From Meghimatium bilineatum (taxonomy: Eukaryota > Mollusca > Gastropoda > Stylommatophora > Philomycidae), in NCBI GenBank assembly GCA_034231615.1, contig CM067306.1, forward strand, positions 61,897,475 to 61,961,474: 64,000 nt of DNA, given 5' to 3'. Of this stretch, positions 1-11,699 are shown piece after piece. Positions within the stretch are counted from its first letter, which is position 1. The number at the start of each line of letters is the position of its first letter. The position numbers and the translations under genes were made by a program. The notes below the pieces were generated by a model, which worked only from the letters and a program-made list of their open reading frames with translations, was not told where the DNA came from and did no database searches.

Positions 1-932
1 GTACAATGGCATATGGTACAATGACATATGGTACAATGACATATGCAAACATGATATGCATGATACATGCATTAATATGAAATTATTGAAACAGGTTGCC
101 ATGGATGGGAAAAGATTAGAAATAGTATAAAGACAAAGAAGAAAGTGATAGCAGTTAGTTCAAGGGCTGGCATCTAAGAAGACACAGAAGAGCACATGAT
201 GGTACAAGTGGGCCTGTGATTCCTTGTACATGCTGTTGAAAACTCTTTTTGGCGGCTCAGATTGGTCTTGTCACATTTGTCGCCACCATGGATCATAGAT
301 TATATCTCATAGCGCCACACATGTGGTTGCGTCTGTGGGTATCACCAATGGACCACCCATGCAACAGAAAATATTTTGGATGACATGCCGTTATATTGAG
401 ATTATCTTCTTAGAGAAGCTTCATGACACGTCATCTATACAATTATACTTTTATTTTGTTGTTGAAACGTGTTTCATGTTTACCTGAATACATATGTACT
501 CCCAGGGTACTATGTGGTTGGGAGGGAGCCAGAGATGTACTGTGCATCACTGGGGAGGAGGAAACTGACAGCACTGTTTATTCCTATGGCTGAAACCCAT
601 CACAGGCACAGTGACTCAGGACGTGACAATCCTTTTGACTTGAACATTTGGTTGCATGCCTGGAGCAATAGAAAAGTTCGGCATAACCAGTAGTCAATTG
701 GTGGCGGGTATTGCAATAACCAGTAGCAATATAATGCCATTTAATGGCATTAGGTCAAAGGGCATGAGCCCATGGACTGCTGGATCAGCAACCAACCAAC
801 CTACGATCTCTTATAGCGCAACATTACCATCTGGAAAGACTGAAAGCTGCCTACTACTACTACATTGCTGATGCTGCCATGATTTGTATTATGGACAACT
901 TTTTGATCCTGATTTCTAACATTTCTCCATAG
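1..932. other. TOP2 intron, no clear feature
   Basis: Upstream intron of TOP2. The first 50 bases hold three copies of GGTACAATGACATAT. CATGAGCCCATGGACTGCTG (near 765) resembles CATTAGCCCATGGACTGCTA at 15592, so a dispersed repeat passes here. I see no exon. Confidence 0.5.
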
Positions 933-1024
933 GCCGCCAGTCAAGAAGCCGAAGAAAGTTGCTGAAGTTCCTAAACCAGTACCTGTGGTGGCTGTAGAGG
1001 AAAAAGCCAAGCAACCTAAAGCAG
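933..1024 (+). CDS. TOP2: TOP2 C-terminal tail exon (first in window)
   Basis: The acceptor is a pyrimidine tract ending ATTTCTCCATAG and the donor is AAAGCAG|GTATGC. The exon starts with one base completing a codon, then reads PPVKKPKKVAEVPKPVPVV and goes on through VEEKAKQPKA. It ends in phase 1, matching the next exon. The composition (Lys, Pro, Val) is typical of the nuclear tail of TOP2. Confidence 0.65.
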
Positions 1025-1120
1025 GTATGCCATCCAGGTTGTTCTATGAATATTGGGAGTTTATTTCGATGCAATACAAGATAATACAAGTCTGAAACTT
1101 ATCATTATTGCATATGATGG

Positions 1121-1156
<36 letters not shown>

Positions 1157-1185
1157 GCTGTTACTATTACTATTTATTGTTGTTA

Positions 1186-1312
1186 CAGTGGAATCCTGTT
1201 ATAACTTGGTCTAGACTTACAAAATATGTATGTAATAGAAATTTGCTATATACAGTACAAACAATATAGAATAAATATAATTGGGGAGTTTGAAAAGTGT
1301 TGTTAAATAAGG
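1186..1312. mobile_element. pogo-like MITE
   Basis: Starts CAGTGGAATCCTGTTATAAC after a TTA run. The body AAACAATATAGAATAAATAT matches 15640 and 59215 in reverse. The right terminal repeat is degraded. Confidence 0.6.
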
Positions 1313-1372
1313 AATTATTACTATTATTATGATGTAAATATTGTTAATGTGGGTTATTTGTTTTGTTGCTAG

Positions 1373-1495
1373 CACTGAGTAATAAGGAGTTGTACCCAAT
1401 CAGTGATGACGATGATGATGATGGCGACGATATGTTCAAACCTAAACCCGCAGCTAGCAAAACTTTGCCTTCCACAAAAAATAATAAAGATAAAG
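1373..1495 (+). CDS. TOP2: TOP2 C-terminal tail exon, acidic run
   Basis: The acceptor is TTTTGTTGCTAG and the donor AAAG|GTTTGT. In phase with the previous exon it reads ALSNKELYPISDDDDDDGDD, then MFKPKPAASKTLPSTKNNKDKG. The Ser-Asp block resembles the casein-kinase-type acidic sites in TOP2 tails. Confidence 0.65.
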
Positions 1496-2003
1496 GTTTG
1501 TAACATTTTCTCATTGTCTTATTCACAATTTAACGTCAATTTATTGGAATGGGTTTTGAGTAGTTTGAACAAATTTCGACATAATGATAAACCAGTGTCT
1601 AGCGATTTGAACAAGATTTGACAGTGATAAACCAATGTCCAGTGGTTGTAGCAAGTTTTGTTGACAAGAGTGATAAACCATTGTCTAGCACAACTGCATC
1701 TTCCTTTATAAATAGCGGTATTTTGGCCTTGCTAATTCAACGATGCTTATCTTTCCCTGATTTTGTTTAAATTGGGTAACTAAGGACGCTCTTAATTTTA
1801 AAACAATAGCACTCTATGAGAATTTAGGGGTGCATTGACAAATCTCATTGTGTAAACTGAAGGACACAATTGAAATGTTTAGTTTCTGTGGACGAATAGC
1901 AGAGACAATGCTTAAAGAAATTTCAATTGTTAGAACTAGCCATGGTGATCGAAATTGCACAGAAAAAAATATACACACAACGCTAATTTCTATAACTAGA
2001 GAA

Positions 2004-2280
2004 CGCCTGTGTGTTGCCAGGACCCGAAATGGGAGCAAAGAAAACAACACTGTTTACCTTCCATGCATGTCGTAAAAGGCGACTAAGGAGGTTATGGGAT
2101 GGAGTTGGCTGCCCCATCCCATATAGGGTCAGTGACCCAAAGTCATGCTGAAGTCGGATGTGTCAGGCTGAAAGGCGCAAATATCACAGCAATGCTGTAA
2201 ACCATGACACAACGCATTCCGTTCTCCGGACTACATCTTGCTAATCTGCAGGAGTTTGAGAATGAACGCAGAAGAAGAAG
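2004..2280 (+). mobile_element. LINE-tailed SINE, long form
   Basis: A 277-bp copy flanked by a perfect 12-bp duplication ATAACTAGAGAA (1992-2003 and 2281-2292). It starts CGCCTGTGTGTTG, has GTCGTAAAAGGCGACTAAG near the middle and ends GAATGAACGCAGAAGAAG. Sister copies are at 28295, 32727 and 62936 (all reverse). No tRNA head is obvious. Confidence 0.8.
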
Positions 2281-2439
2281 ATAACTAGAGAATAGAGGGA
2301 AAGAGAGAGAAAACAAATACTGGGAATGAATGTTAAACGGTGCGAAGTTAATTATGAAAGAGATAATGACAACACACAAATATATAACAATTCTAGAATG
2401 AAATAATTACAGATTTTATTTATACTGTATATATTTATA

Positions 2440-3270
2440 TATATAATAGAACTCCGATTATCCAAATTAATTGGGCATTGGGCCGATTCGGATAATCGAA
2501 AATTCGAATAATTGAATAAAGCTCAGGAATAAAGCAAAACAGTGTACATACATTCAATCATACATTGAAATGAACAGAATTTTATTAATAAAAGTACAGT
2601 AATATGTAAACAAATATGTATTGCAAATAAACCACACACACTACAGTACTGTAAAATATGCAAAATTACATAAATGGCACATATGTACAGTAATACATTG
2701 TACAGTGTATGTACATACGTAAATCAAGTGAATAAGTTCTTTTCAATAAAATCTGTTCAATAAATATATTTACATGTATCTCACTTGAACATCTCGAGTA
2801 GCGTACGTTGCCTTTTTCATCACTTTTCATCACTTTTCTAGATGAACATCCATCTTCTGTTTGCAGTGAATTCACAAAGCTTAAAATTTTTTCATTGTTA
2901 GTTTTAATATGAGAGATTGTAGCTGCTCCCACACCAAACCTCTCTGCCAGTTGCTTTCCAGGCACACCTTTATTTAACTGATTAATAATTTTCACTTTAT
3001 CACTAACTGACAAAACAGCACGTTTACGTCTTGTACTCATTGCACTTAATCCAGCAATGAAAAAAAAACTAACACTAAATAACGAAATAGTAAACACAGT
3101 ACGAATCGAATAGAGGGAATTGCACTTAAATACTCATTGCACTTAATCCAGCAATGAAAAAAAAACTAACACTAAATAACGAAGTAGTAAACACAGTACG
3201 AATCGAATAGAGGGAATAGTGCAAATTGAATAGTGTCTGAATAAAACTGACAAAAATTTAAGTAAGGGCA
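2440..3270 (-). mobile_element. pogo/Tigger-like DNA transposon fragment with CENP-B HTH
   Basis: A - strand frame from 3039 reads MSTRRKRAVLSVSDKVKIIN, then QLNKGVPGKQLAERFGVGAA and TISHIKTNNEKILSFV. This is the CENP-B/pogo N-terminal helix-turn-helix of transposases. The frame ends soon after, so the DDE catalytic domain is absent. TAGAACTCCGATTATCC at 2446 looks like a pogo-type terminal repeat. An 80-bp direct duplication (3037-3119 and 3134-3217) lies just upstream of the start codon. Confidence 0.75.
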
Positions 3271-3289
3271 CACTGCAAGTATTTCACTT

Positions 3290-3870
3290 ATTAAATATCG
3301 GATATCTTTCCAACTTCTGTAAGGAAAGGTCCATTATCAGAGAACTATACCATTTTTGTAGGGAGAGGGTGGGAAACCTTTGTGAAATTAATAGAAGAAT
3401 GCTGCAACAGTATGAGGATGCATTCAGAGTCAAGCGGAAAGTATACAAGTGGGTATATGCATTTAAAAATGGATACACATCAATCTGGGATGAGCAACGT
3501 CCCAGTTGTCCAAGCACAAGCGTCACTGACGAAAACATGGGATGTGCTGATAGCCTTATTCGTGAAAACAGGTGAAATTCTGTGGAAGATCTGAGCAGGG
3601 AGTTGGATATCAGTATCAGATCCGCACATACAATTTTCTCTGATGTTCTTAAGTATTACTTTTGGAGGATGAGATGAAACCAGCAATACGGAACCTCACA
3701 GAAGCCTTTTGTTTAGAGGCGTTCTTCTTCATGATAATGCATGCCCTGATACAGCTGCTGCAACTTGACACACTCAGGAAATTTAGATTTCAGATCTTAC
3801 AGCATCTCCCGTACAGTCCTGACCTAGCCTCCCTCTGATTATTATGTGTTTGTACCCATGATAGACATGA
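3290..3870 (+). mobile_element. mariner-like transposase remnant
   Basis: Broken + strand frames read VYKWVYAFKNGYTSIWDEQR and PSTSVTDENMG, then after a gap VLLHDNACPDTAAAT, resembling mariner HTH and 'HDNARPH' catalytic blocks; CCGTACAGTCCTGACC recalls 'YSPDLAPSDY'. Several stops and a large internal deletion between about 3690 and 3720. Confidence 0.7.
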
Positions 3871-4282
3871 AATGTCCGCATGCCCAACAATAGGTCTAGA
3901 ACTATATACAACGTAATAATATTCCATGCAGACACGTAGCATCCCTGATACATAATTGTTTTTGTTTTTCAATGAATACACAAACATTCTTATAATATGA
4001 CACAAAAGCAACAATTAAAACATGTAGTCACGATCACTTACCATGCCATGCGGAACTCCATTTGATAAAGGAATTTGACCTTTAGACTATGATGTAAACA
4101 TAGTTTCGTGTGATGGGAATTCTACGACATACGAACTTTACTTTGTGAAGTTCTGTACTCAAGAATTGGGTGATATCTATTGGGGCCTACCGGTACATCG
4201 TTGCGGCTGTAGGCACTTAGTAATGTATATTCATTGGCACAATATTCCGCCTGTAGGGCCGTAAGGTTAATATTAAGCCAGC

Positions 4283-5548
4283 CTAACTAGAGGTGTGTTG
4301 GTTAATTTTTTTCTAACTAGGAGTGTGTTGGTTAATTCTCGTTTTAACTAGAAGTGTGTAGGTTAATTCTTGTCTAACTAGAAGTGTGATGGTTAATTCT
4401 TGTCTAACTAGAAGTGTGATGGTTAATTCTTGTCTAACTAGAAGTGTGATGGTTAATTCTTGTCTAACTAGAAGTGTGATGGTTAATTCTTGTCTAACTC
4501 GAAGTGTGATGGTTAATTCTTGTCTAACTAGAAGTGTGATGGTTAATTCTTGTCTAACTAGAAGTGTGATGGTTAATTCTTGTCTAACTAGAAGTGTGAT
4601 GGTTAATTTTGTCTAACTAGAAGTGTGATGGTTAATTCTTGTCTAACTAGAAGTGTGATGGTTAATTCTTGTCTAACTAGAAGTGTGATGGTTAATTCTT
4701 GTCTAACTAGAAGTGTGATGGTTAATTCTTGTCTAAGTAGAAGTGTGATGGTTAATTCTTGTCTAACTAGAAGTGTGATGGTTAATTCTTGTCTAACTAG
4801 AAGTGTGATGGTTAATTCTTGTCTAACTAGAAGTGTGATGGTTAATTCTTGTCTAAGTGTGATGGTTTTAATTCTTGTCTAACTAGAAGTGTGATGGTTA
4901 ATTCTTGTCTAAGTGTGATGGTTTTAATTCTTGTCTAACTAGAAGTGTGATGGTTAATTCTTGTCTAAGTGTGATGGTTTTAATTCTTGTCTAACTAGAA
5001 GTGTGATGGTTAATTCTTGTCTAAGTGTGATGGTTTTAATTCTTGTCTAACTAGAAGTGTGATGGTTAATTCTTGTCTAACTAGAAGTGTGATGGTTAAT
5101 TCTTGTCTAACTAGAAGTGTGATGGTTAATTCTTGTCTAACTAGAAGTGTGATGGTTAATTCTTGTCTAAGTAGAAGTGTGATGGTTAATTCTTGTCTAA
5201 CTAGAAGTGTGATGGTTAATTCTTGTCTAACTAGAAGTGTGATGGTTAATTCTTGTCTAACTAGAAGTGTGATGGTTAATTCTTGTCTAACTAGAAGTGT
5301 GATGGTTAATTCTTGTCTAACTAGAAGTGTGATGGTTAATTCTTGTCTAACTAGAAGTGTGATGGTTAATTCTTGTCTAACTAGAAGTGTGATGGTTAAT
5401 TCTTGTCTAACTAGAAGTGTGATGGTTAATTCTTGTCTAACTAGAAGTGTGATGGTTAATTCTTGTCTAACTAGAAGTGTGTTGGTTAATTCTTGTGTAA
5501 CTTGGAGCCTGTTGGTTAATGGTCTAATTTGATGTGTGTTGGTTAAAT
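4283..5548. repeat. 30-bp minisatellite, about 40 copies (TOP2 intron)
   Basis: Unit GTTAATTCTTGTCTAACTAG plus AAGTGTGATG. Several units are deleted to 22 bp (4855-5040). Each unit ends in a pyrimidine-rich CTAACTAG resembling the real acceptor at 5569. Open frames on both strands here are artefacts of the repeat. Confidence 0.95.
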
Positions 5549-5569
5549 CTTGTACGACCTTGTTTCTAG

Positions 5570-5733
5570 ATGCAGTACAAAAGAAAGCTCCAAAGAAAAC
5601 GACTGTCATATCTTCTGACGATGATGATAGCCCTCCTAAACCAGTCAAGAAAACTGTTGCCAAAAAACGCACCAAGGGAGATGATTCTGACTCTGACAGT
5701 TTCATCCCAACTAAAAAACCAACAAAAGGAAAA
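5570..5733 (+). CDS. TOP2: TOP2 C-terminal tail exon, Lys/acidic repeats
   Basis: The acceptor CGACCTTGTTTCTAG follows a long minisatellite, and the donor is GGAAAA|GTATGT. It reads DAVQKKAPKKTTVISSDDDD, then SPPKPVKKTVAKKRTKG (basic, likely nuclear targeting), then DDSDSDSFIPTKKPTKGK. It starts in phase 1 and ends in phase 0. Confidence 0.7.
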
Positions 5734-5754
5734 GTATGTATTTTGTTTTCATTC

Positions 5755-6165
5755 TAATTGTTTGTTGTATTGTCTTTTGTTCCAAATGTATTTTTGTGTG
5801 TTCCAGTATTGCATTGTCCTGAGTTCCAGTTGTTTGTTGTATTGTCTTGTGCTTCAGTCTTGCGCTCCAGTTGTTTATTTCATTGTCTTGTGTTCCAATT
5901 GTTTGCTGTATTGTCTTGTATTCCAGTTTGTACAATGTCTTGTGTTGCAGTTGTTTTGTGTTCCAGTTGTATTGTCTTGTGTGCCAGCTGTTGTATTGAC
6001 TTGTGTGCCAGCTGTTGTATTGTCTTGTGTGCCAGCTGTTGTATTGTCTTGTGTGCCAGCTGTTGTATTGTCTTGTGTGCTAGCTGTTGTATTTCCTTGT
6101 GTGCCAGCTGTTGTATTGCCTTGTGTGCCAGCTGTTGTATTGTCTTGTGTTCCAATTGATGTTAT
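5755..6165. repeat. 24-bp minisatellite (TOP2 intron)
   Basis: Degenerate units of TTGTCTTGTGTGCCAGCTG, most regular at 5985-6145. Each has a pyrimidine-rich stretch followed by CCAG. Confidence 0.9.
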
Positions 6166-8877
6166 TTAATCTCCCATTGACAACTGAATGTTTGTTATTT
6201 GATCTACCATTGACTACTGAATGTTATTTAATCTCTCATTGACTACTGAATGTTATTTAATCTCTCATTGGCTACTGAATGTTTGTTATTTAATCTCTCA
6301 TTGACTACTGAATGTTATTTAATCTCTCATTGAATACTAAATGTTTGTTATTAAATCTCTCATTGACTACTGAATGTTATTTAATCTCTCATTGGCTACT
6401 GAATGTTTGTTATTTAATTTCTCATTGACTACTGAATGTTATTTAATCTCTCATTGACTACTGAATGTTATTTAATCTCTCATTGACTACTGAATGTTAT
6501 TTAATCTCTCATTGACTACTGAATGTTATTTAATCTCTCATTGACTACTGAATGTTATTTAATCTCTCATTGACTACTGAATGTTATTTAATCTCTCATT
6601 GACTACTGAATGTTTGTTATTTAATCTCTCATTGACTACTGAATGTTATTTAATCTCTCATTGAATACTAAATGTTTGTTATTAAATCTCTCATTGACTA
6701 CTGAATGTTATTTAATCTCTCATTGGCTACTGAATGTTTGTTATTTAATTTCTCATTGACTACTGAATGTTATTTAATCTCTCATTGACTACTGAATGTT
6801 ATTTAATCTCTCATTGACTACTGAATGTTATTTAATCTCTCATTGACTACTGAATGTTATTTAATCTCTCATTGACTACTGAATGTTATTTAATCTCTCA
6901 TTGACTACTGAATGTTATTTAATCTCTCATTGACTACTGAATGTTTGTTATTTAATCTCTCATTGACTACTGAATGTTATTTAATCTCTCATTGGCTACT
7001 GAATGTTTGTTATTTAATTTCTCATTGACTACTGAATGTTATTTAATCTCTCATTGACTACTGAATGTTATTTAATCTCTCATTGACTACTGAATGTTAT
7101 TTAATCTCTCATTGACTACTGAATGTTATTTAATCTCTCATTGACTACTGAATGTTATTTAATCTATCATTGACTACTGAATGTTATTTAATCTCTCATT
7201 GACTACTGAATGTTTGTTATTTAATCTCTCATTGACTACTGAATGTTATTTAATCTCTCATTGACTACTAAATGTTATTTAATCTCTCATTGACTACTGA
7301 ATGTTATTTAATCTCTCATTGACTACTGAATGTTTGTTATTTATGTTTGTTATTTAATCTCTCATTGACTACTGAATGTTATTTAATCTCTCATTGACTA
7401 CTAAATGTTATTTAATCTCTCATTGACTACTGAATGTTTGTTATTTAATCTCTCATTGACTACTGAATGTTTGTTATTTAATCTCTCATTGACTACTAAA
7501 TGTTATTTAATCTCTCATTGACTACTAAATGTTATTTAATCTCTCATTGACTACTGAATGTTATTTAATCTCTCATTGACTACTGAATGTTATTTAATCT
7601 CTCATTGACTACTAAATGTTATTTAATCTCTCATTGACTACTGAATGTTATTTAATCTCTCATTGACTACTGAATGTTCGTTATTTAATCTCTCATTGAC
7701 TACTGAATGTTTGTTATTTAATCTCTCATTGACTACTGAATGTTTGTTATTTAATCTCTCATTGACTACTGAATGTTTGTTATTTAATCTCTCATTGACT
7801 ACTGAATGTTATTTAATCTCTCATTGACTACTGAATGTTATTTAATCTCTCATTGACTACTGAATGTTATTTAATCTCTCATTGACTACTGAATGTTATT
7901 TAATCTCTCATTGACTACTGAATGTTATGTAATCTCTCATTGACTACTAAATGTTATTTAATCTCTCATTGACTACTGAATGTTATTTAATCTCTCATTG
8001 ACTACTGAATGTTTGTTATGTAATCTCTCATTGACTACTGAATGTTATTTAATCTCTCATTGACTACTGAATGTTATTTAATCTCTCATTGACTACTGAA
8101 TGTTATTTAATCTCTCATTGACTACTGAATGTTATTTAATCTCTCATTGACTACTAAATGTTATTTAATCTCTCATTGACTACTGAATGTTATTTAATCT
8201 CTCATTGACTACTGAATGTTATTTAATCTCTCATTGACTACTGAATGTTATTTAATCTCTCATTGACTACTGAATGTTATTTAATCTCTCATTGACTACT
8301 GAATGTTATTTAATCTCTCATTGACTACTGAATGTTTGTTATTTATGTTTGTTATTTAATCTCTCATTGACTACTGAATGTTCGTTATTTAATCTCTCAT
8401 TGACTACTGAATGTTATTTAATCTCTCATTGACTACTGAATGTTTGTTATTTATGTTTGTTATTTGATCTCCCATTGACTACTGAATGTTTGTTATTTGA
8501 TCTCCCATTGACTACTGAATGTTTGTTATTTGATCTCCCATTGACTACTGAATGTTTGTTATTTGATCTCCCATTGACTACTGAATGTTTGTTATTTGAT
8601 CTCCCATTGACTACTGAATGTTTGTTATTTGATCTCCCATTGACTACTGAATGTTTGTTATTTGATCTCCCATTGACTACTGAATGTTTGTTATTTAATC
8701 TCCCATTGACTACTGAATGTTTGCTATTTGATCTCCCATTGACTACTGAGTGTTTGTTATTTAATCTCTCATTGACTACTGAATGTTATTTAATCTCTCA
8801 TTGACTACTGAATGTTTATTATTTGATTTCCCATTGACTACTGAATGTTTATTTGATCTCCCATTTACTACTGAGTG
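6165..8877. repeat. 29/33-bp minisatellite, about 90 copies (TOP2 intron)
   Basis: Unit TTATTTAATCTCTCATTGAC plus TACTGAATG, with or without an extra TTTG. A block at 8457-8760 is homogenised for a TTTGATCTCCC variant. Remnants continue at 10430-10500, on the far side of the LINE insertions. Confidence 0.95.
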
Positions 8878-8879
8878 TT

Positions 8880-9260
8880 GTTGTGATCTTGTGGACTTGG
8901 TGAAGAATTATTGTGTTTGGAAAGTGACTTTATTTTTGTGCCGGGACATGCGGAAATCCTTGGTAATGAGAGAGCAGATAGTTTGGCTGCACACGCGGCT
9001 ACTACAGCTGTTGGCGGAGCGATGGATTGGGCAGATATTTTGAACGCCCTACGGGAAAACGTATGAACAAATTACTGTATAAGTGACAATGACTCTTGTT
9101 CCATGGCTGGAATAAGGGAGTTTGGTTTGAAATGTAGTGTCGCTAGAAAGGAGCGGTTTCGTTGGCGAGGATGAATGATGATAAATCAACGGCGTACTGA
9201 GACCGTCTGTCAACGTGTAATGGCTGATACACTTAAGGAGAAATCTGAGTACCTATGGCA
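8880..9260 (+). mobile_element. Older LINE 3' part (RNase H)
   Basis: A + strand frame reads FVPGHAEILGNERADSLAAH, then TTAVGGAMDWADILNALREN and a stop. This is the C-terminal end of a LINE RNase H (cf. GNEKADQLA). Its 3' end resumes at 10390 (GTGGCGATGAGCC, CGACTAAC) after copy C. A related 3' end lies at 28780-28912. The element interrupts the 29-bp minisatellite array. Confidence 0.7.
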
Positions 9261-9269
9261 CCGAAGTGC

Positions 9270-10380
9270 GAGACACAAAAGTACTAATTCAAGCAGAAAA
9301 ATTTGAGTGTATGCCTAGTCATCCAATGAAGGAAAGATTCCAAAATCTAGCAATGGTGCGACTGAAAAGGAGCAGCTTTATCCATCAAGCTAAACGACTC
9401 CGTAGACAACTTACAGACCTACCTGAAGTTGACAGCCCCTTAAGGTCTGTACCAGAACAAACCCCATGGAATACCTATATACATTAAGACCATGTGAAAG
9501 GAATACTAAGCGAGGACGAACAGAACAGTGTGCAGCGAAGGACAGTCACCCTCAGTTTCCTGGATGAGGAATATCCACAAGCTATATGGGTCAGAGTGTA
9601 CACAGATGGGTCAGCACAGAATGCTGTGAGGAATGGAGGTGCAGGTGTATATATAGAATATCCACACAAGCCTAGAGATACAATCAGAACACCAACAGGA
9701 AAATTCTGCAATAATTATGATGCAGAAATCCAGGCAATTAGTGTGGCAGCTAAAAAAAACTGCTGAACTTCAACTCTGGCCTACTGCCTGTGGTATTCCT
9801 GACAGATGCAAGGTCAGTGCTTCAAGCTCTCCAGTCTGGAAAACTAACAGACTTGAAAAAACTACTTAGCGAATTGTCGTACCAGTATAGGGTAACCATG
9901 CAGTGTATACCTTCTCACTGTGGAATACCAGGAAATGAAAAAACAGACCAACTGGCTAAGGAAGGTGCTGCCGAAGACCAACCAGATATACCAATCACCT
10001 ACCATCAGAAAAAACTGATGATCAAGTCAATAAGAAAGCCACAAACACCAACACAAGTTGACTATCACATTATGAACAGATCAGAACAAGTTATAATTCT
10101 ACGTCTTAGAACAGGACACAACCGACTCAGCAGTCACATGTATACAAAGTTCAAGATTGGCAACACGGCTTGTGTACATGTGGACAGGCAGCACAGAGTG
10201 CCAAACATATACTTCAAGAGTGTTCTGAGCATGAAACGCTGAGGCAGACATATTGGCCAGAGGAAACAACACTGGAATCAAAGCTCTATGGGACACTGTA
10301 TGAACTACAAAAGACAGTGAGTTTTATTAAGGAGACAGAATTAAGATATAGACATGTTTCAAGTGAACGAAAGAAGAAGT
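9270..10380 (+). mobile_element. I-group LINE, 5'-truncated copy C
   Basis: Starts within the region after RT (RDTKVLIQAEKFECMPSHPM) and keeps the RNase H and 3' end; several small indels break the frame. A perfect 9-bp duplication CCGAAGTGC (9261-9269 and 10381-10389) flanks it. It is inserted in the 3' end of an older LINE, inside the last TOP2 intron. Close similarity to copy B suggests a recent event. Confidence 0.85.
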
Positions 10381-10424
10381 CCGAAGTGCAGTGGCGATGA
10401 GCCAACGACTAACTATCTATTTTT

Positions 10425-10515
10425 TTTCATCTCCCATTGACTACTGAATGTTGATAGATCTCTCATTGACTGTTATATGTTGATGGATCTCTCATTGACT
10501 TATATGTTGTTTTTA
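10425..10515. repeat. End of the 29-bp minisatellite
   Basis: Three diverged units (CATCTCCCATTGACTACTG, CTCTCATTGAC) just before the last TOP2 acceptor, cut off from the main array by LINE insertions. Confidence 0.8.
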
Positions 10516-10560
10516 GTGATATATGTCACATCACAAATAGACGGTATCTTTCTTTTGTAG

Positions 10561-10692
10561 AAAAAAGCAGCAAAAGGAAGTGACTCAGATGACCTTAATG
10601 AAGTGGTTGCACCAGGCCCCCGAGTTACCACAGGCAGATCCAAGGCACCAGTCAAGTATAACTTTTCCAGTGACGACGACGATTTTGAATAG
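10561..10692 (+). CDS. TOP2: TOP2 terminal coding exon
   Basis: The acceptor is TATCTTTCTTTTGTAG. The 43 codons before TAG read KKAAKGSDSDDLNEVVAPGP, then RVTTGRSKAPVKYNFSSDDDDFE. The order 'acidic - VAP - basic R.K.P.KY - acidic end' is the signature of animal TOP2 C-termini and is the strongest evidence for this gene's identity. Confidence 0.75.
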   Translation, partial: KKAAKGSDSDDLNEVVAPGPRVTTGRSKAPVKYNFSSDDDDFE

Positions 10693-10831
10693 CTAGACAC
10701 ATTTGAGACAGATCATTTCAACAAAATCACTAAATGGCTATTTTGACCCACTTTGACTTGCCAGCATTGTGGAATTTGTTCTTTTCTGGCACCTGGTTAC
10801 CAGCAGTGACTTTTATTTGTGTGTATGCGGG

Positions 10832-10837
10832 AATAAA
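10832..10837 (+). promoter_or_regulatory. Poly(A) signal of TOP2
   Basis: A canonical AATAAA lies 140 bases after the TOP2 stop codon, followed by AT-rich sequence. It would give a short 3' UTR of about 160 bases. The next 700 bases hold no gene I can see. Confidence 0.5.
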
Positions 10838-11699
10838 ATTTGGTGAAGATATTTTTATGAGCTATAAGTCGTGAGATATTTTTATGGCAAAAATTAACTT
10901 CTTGATGTCAGTATTTAATTTGTAACATGCGCACTGTTATCATATTTTATTTGTGTACATTTTTAATGCTTATGATATTATCACTGTATAGCTCATTTTT
11001 AGATATGTAGAAGTCATTGTGTAGGATTTTTAATGGAATGTCATGTGCTATTTTTCTTACTGATTCAGCGGAATCATTGTCACCTGTCCTCACTTCAATT
11101 CCAACAAGATGTGTCGACACATATCATTAGATAGCACGTCTTACGTTTAGAAATTTGTTTATATTATGGATGTTGTTTTGAGTATTTGATGCATTTAGAA
11201 CATGATATTACTGTATGCATATTCGTTATGAAATGACAATTTACTGTTATAATGATGAAGCTAATCCCTTTATCTGTGAGAAGCTAGCTCGACATTTCAT
11301 AGCCTTTCTGACAAAAGCACAGGTCCTCCACAGTTGAGTAACTGGGGTGACACCAGAACTTGTATGTTTGTTGTCTCAAAGATGCGGTTGTGTTAAGGGG
11401 AGTATATGGATGCATTTAATAATAATAATTATAGATGACAGAAGAATCTACTGATTAACTCCATAATTGTAGATGTCGGGAGAATCTACTGATTGACTCG
11501 ATAATTGATGTCAGGAGAATCTACTGACTTGACTGTTAATAGTAGTTATAGATGCTAGGGACTAGTTTTGTCTTCTGTGGTTCGTTCTCAAAATCCTGCA
11601 CATTAGCTGGGTGTATTCTGGAGAAAGAATGAGCTGACATGGTTTACTGCTTGACTGCTTTATCTGTGCCTTTTGGGCCTGACCCTGGCAACACACAGG

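Larger units (their letters stand above)
933..10692 (+). other. TOP2: TOP2 gene, 3' part (four coding exons)
   Basis: This is the 3' end of DNA topoisomerase II, the nuclear ATP-dependent enzyme that passes one DNA duplex through another. Only the disordered, charged C-terminal tail is in the window; the ATPase, TOPRIM and catalytic parts lie upstream, outside it. Four exons (933-1024, 1373-1495, 5570-5733, 10561-10692) join in matching phases and read as Lys/Pro-rich blocks alternating with acidic serine blocks (ISDDDDDD, VISSDDDD, DDSDSDSF). The C-terminus, EVVAPGPRVTTGRSKAPVKY followed by an acidic end, parallels the animal TOP2 ending (VAPRAKSVRAKKPIKY plus acidic end in human TOP2A). The introns are swollen by minisatellites and a nested pair of LINEs. 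The assignment rests on the tail alone, which evolves fast, so another chromatin protein with such a tail is possible but less likely. Confidence 0.75.

Noticed and set aside
4386-5705. Long open frames on both strands (MVNSCLTRSV..., VRQELTITLL...)
   Set aside because: A 30-bp unit is a multiple of three, so a stop-free unit gives open frames; no initiation context, splice sites or homology.
4283-8877. Regular arrays that look like CRISPR
   Set aside because: The units are contiguous without unique spacers, no cas genes are present and the context is an animal intron.
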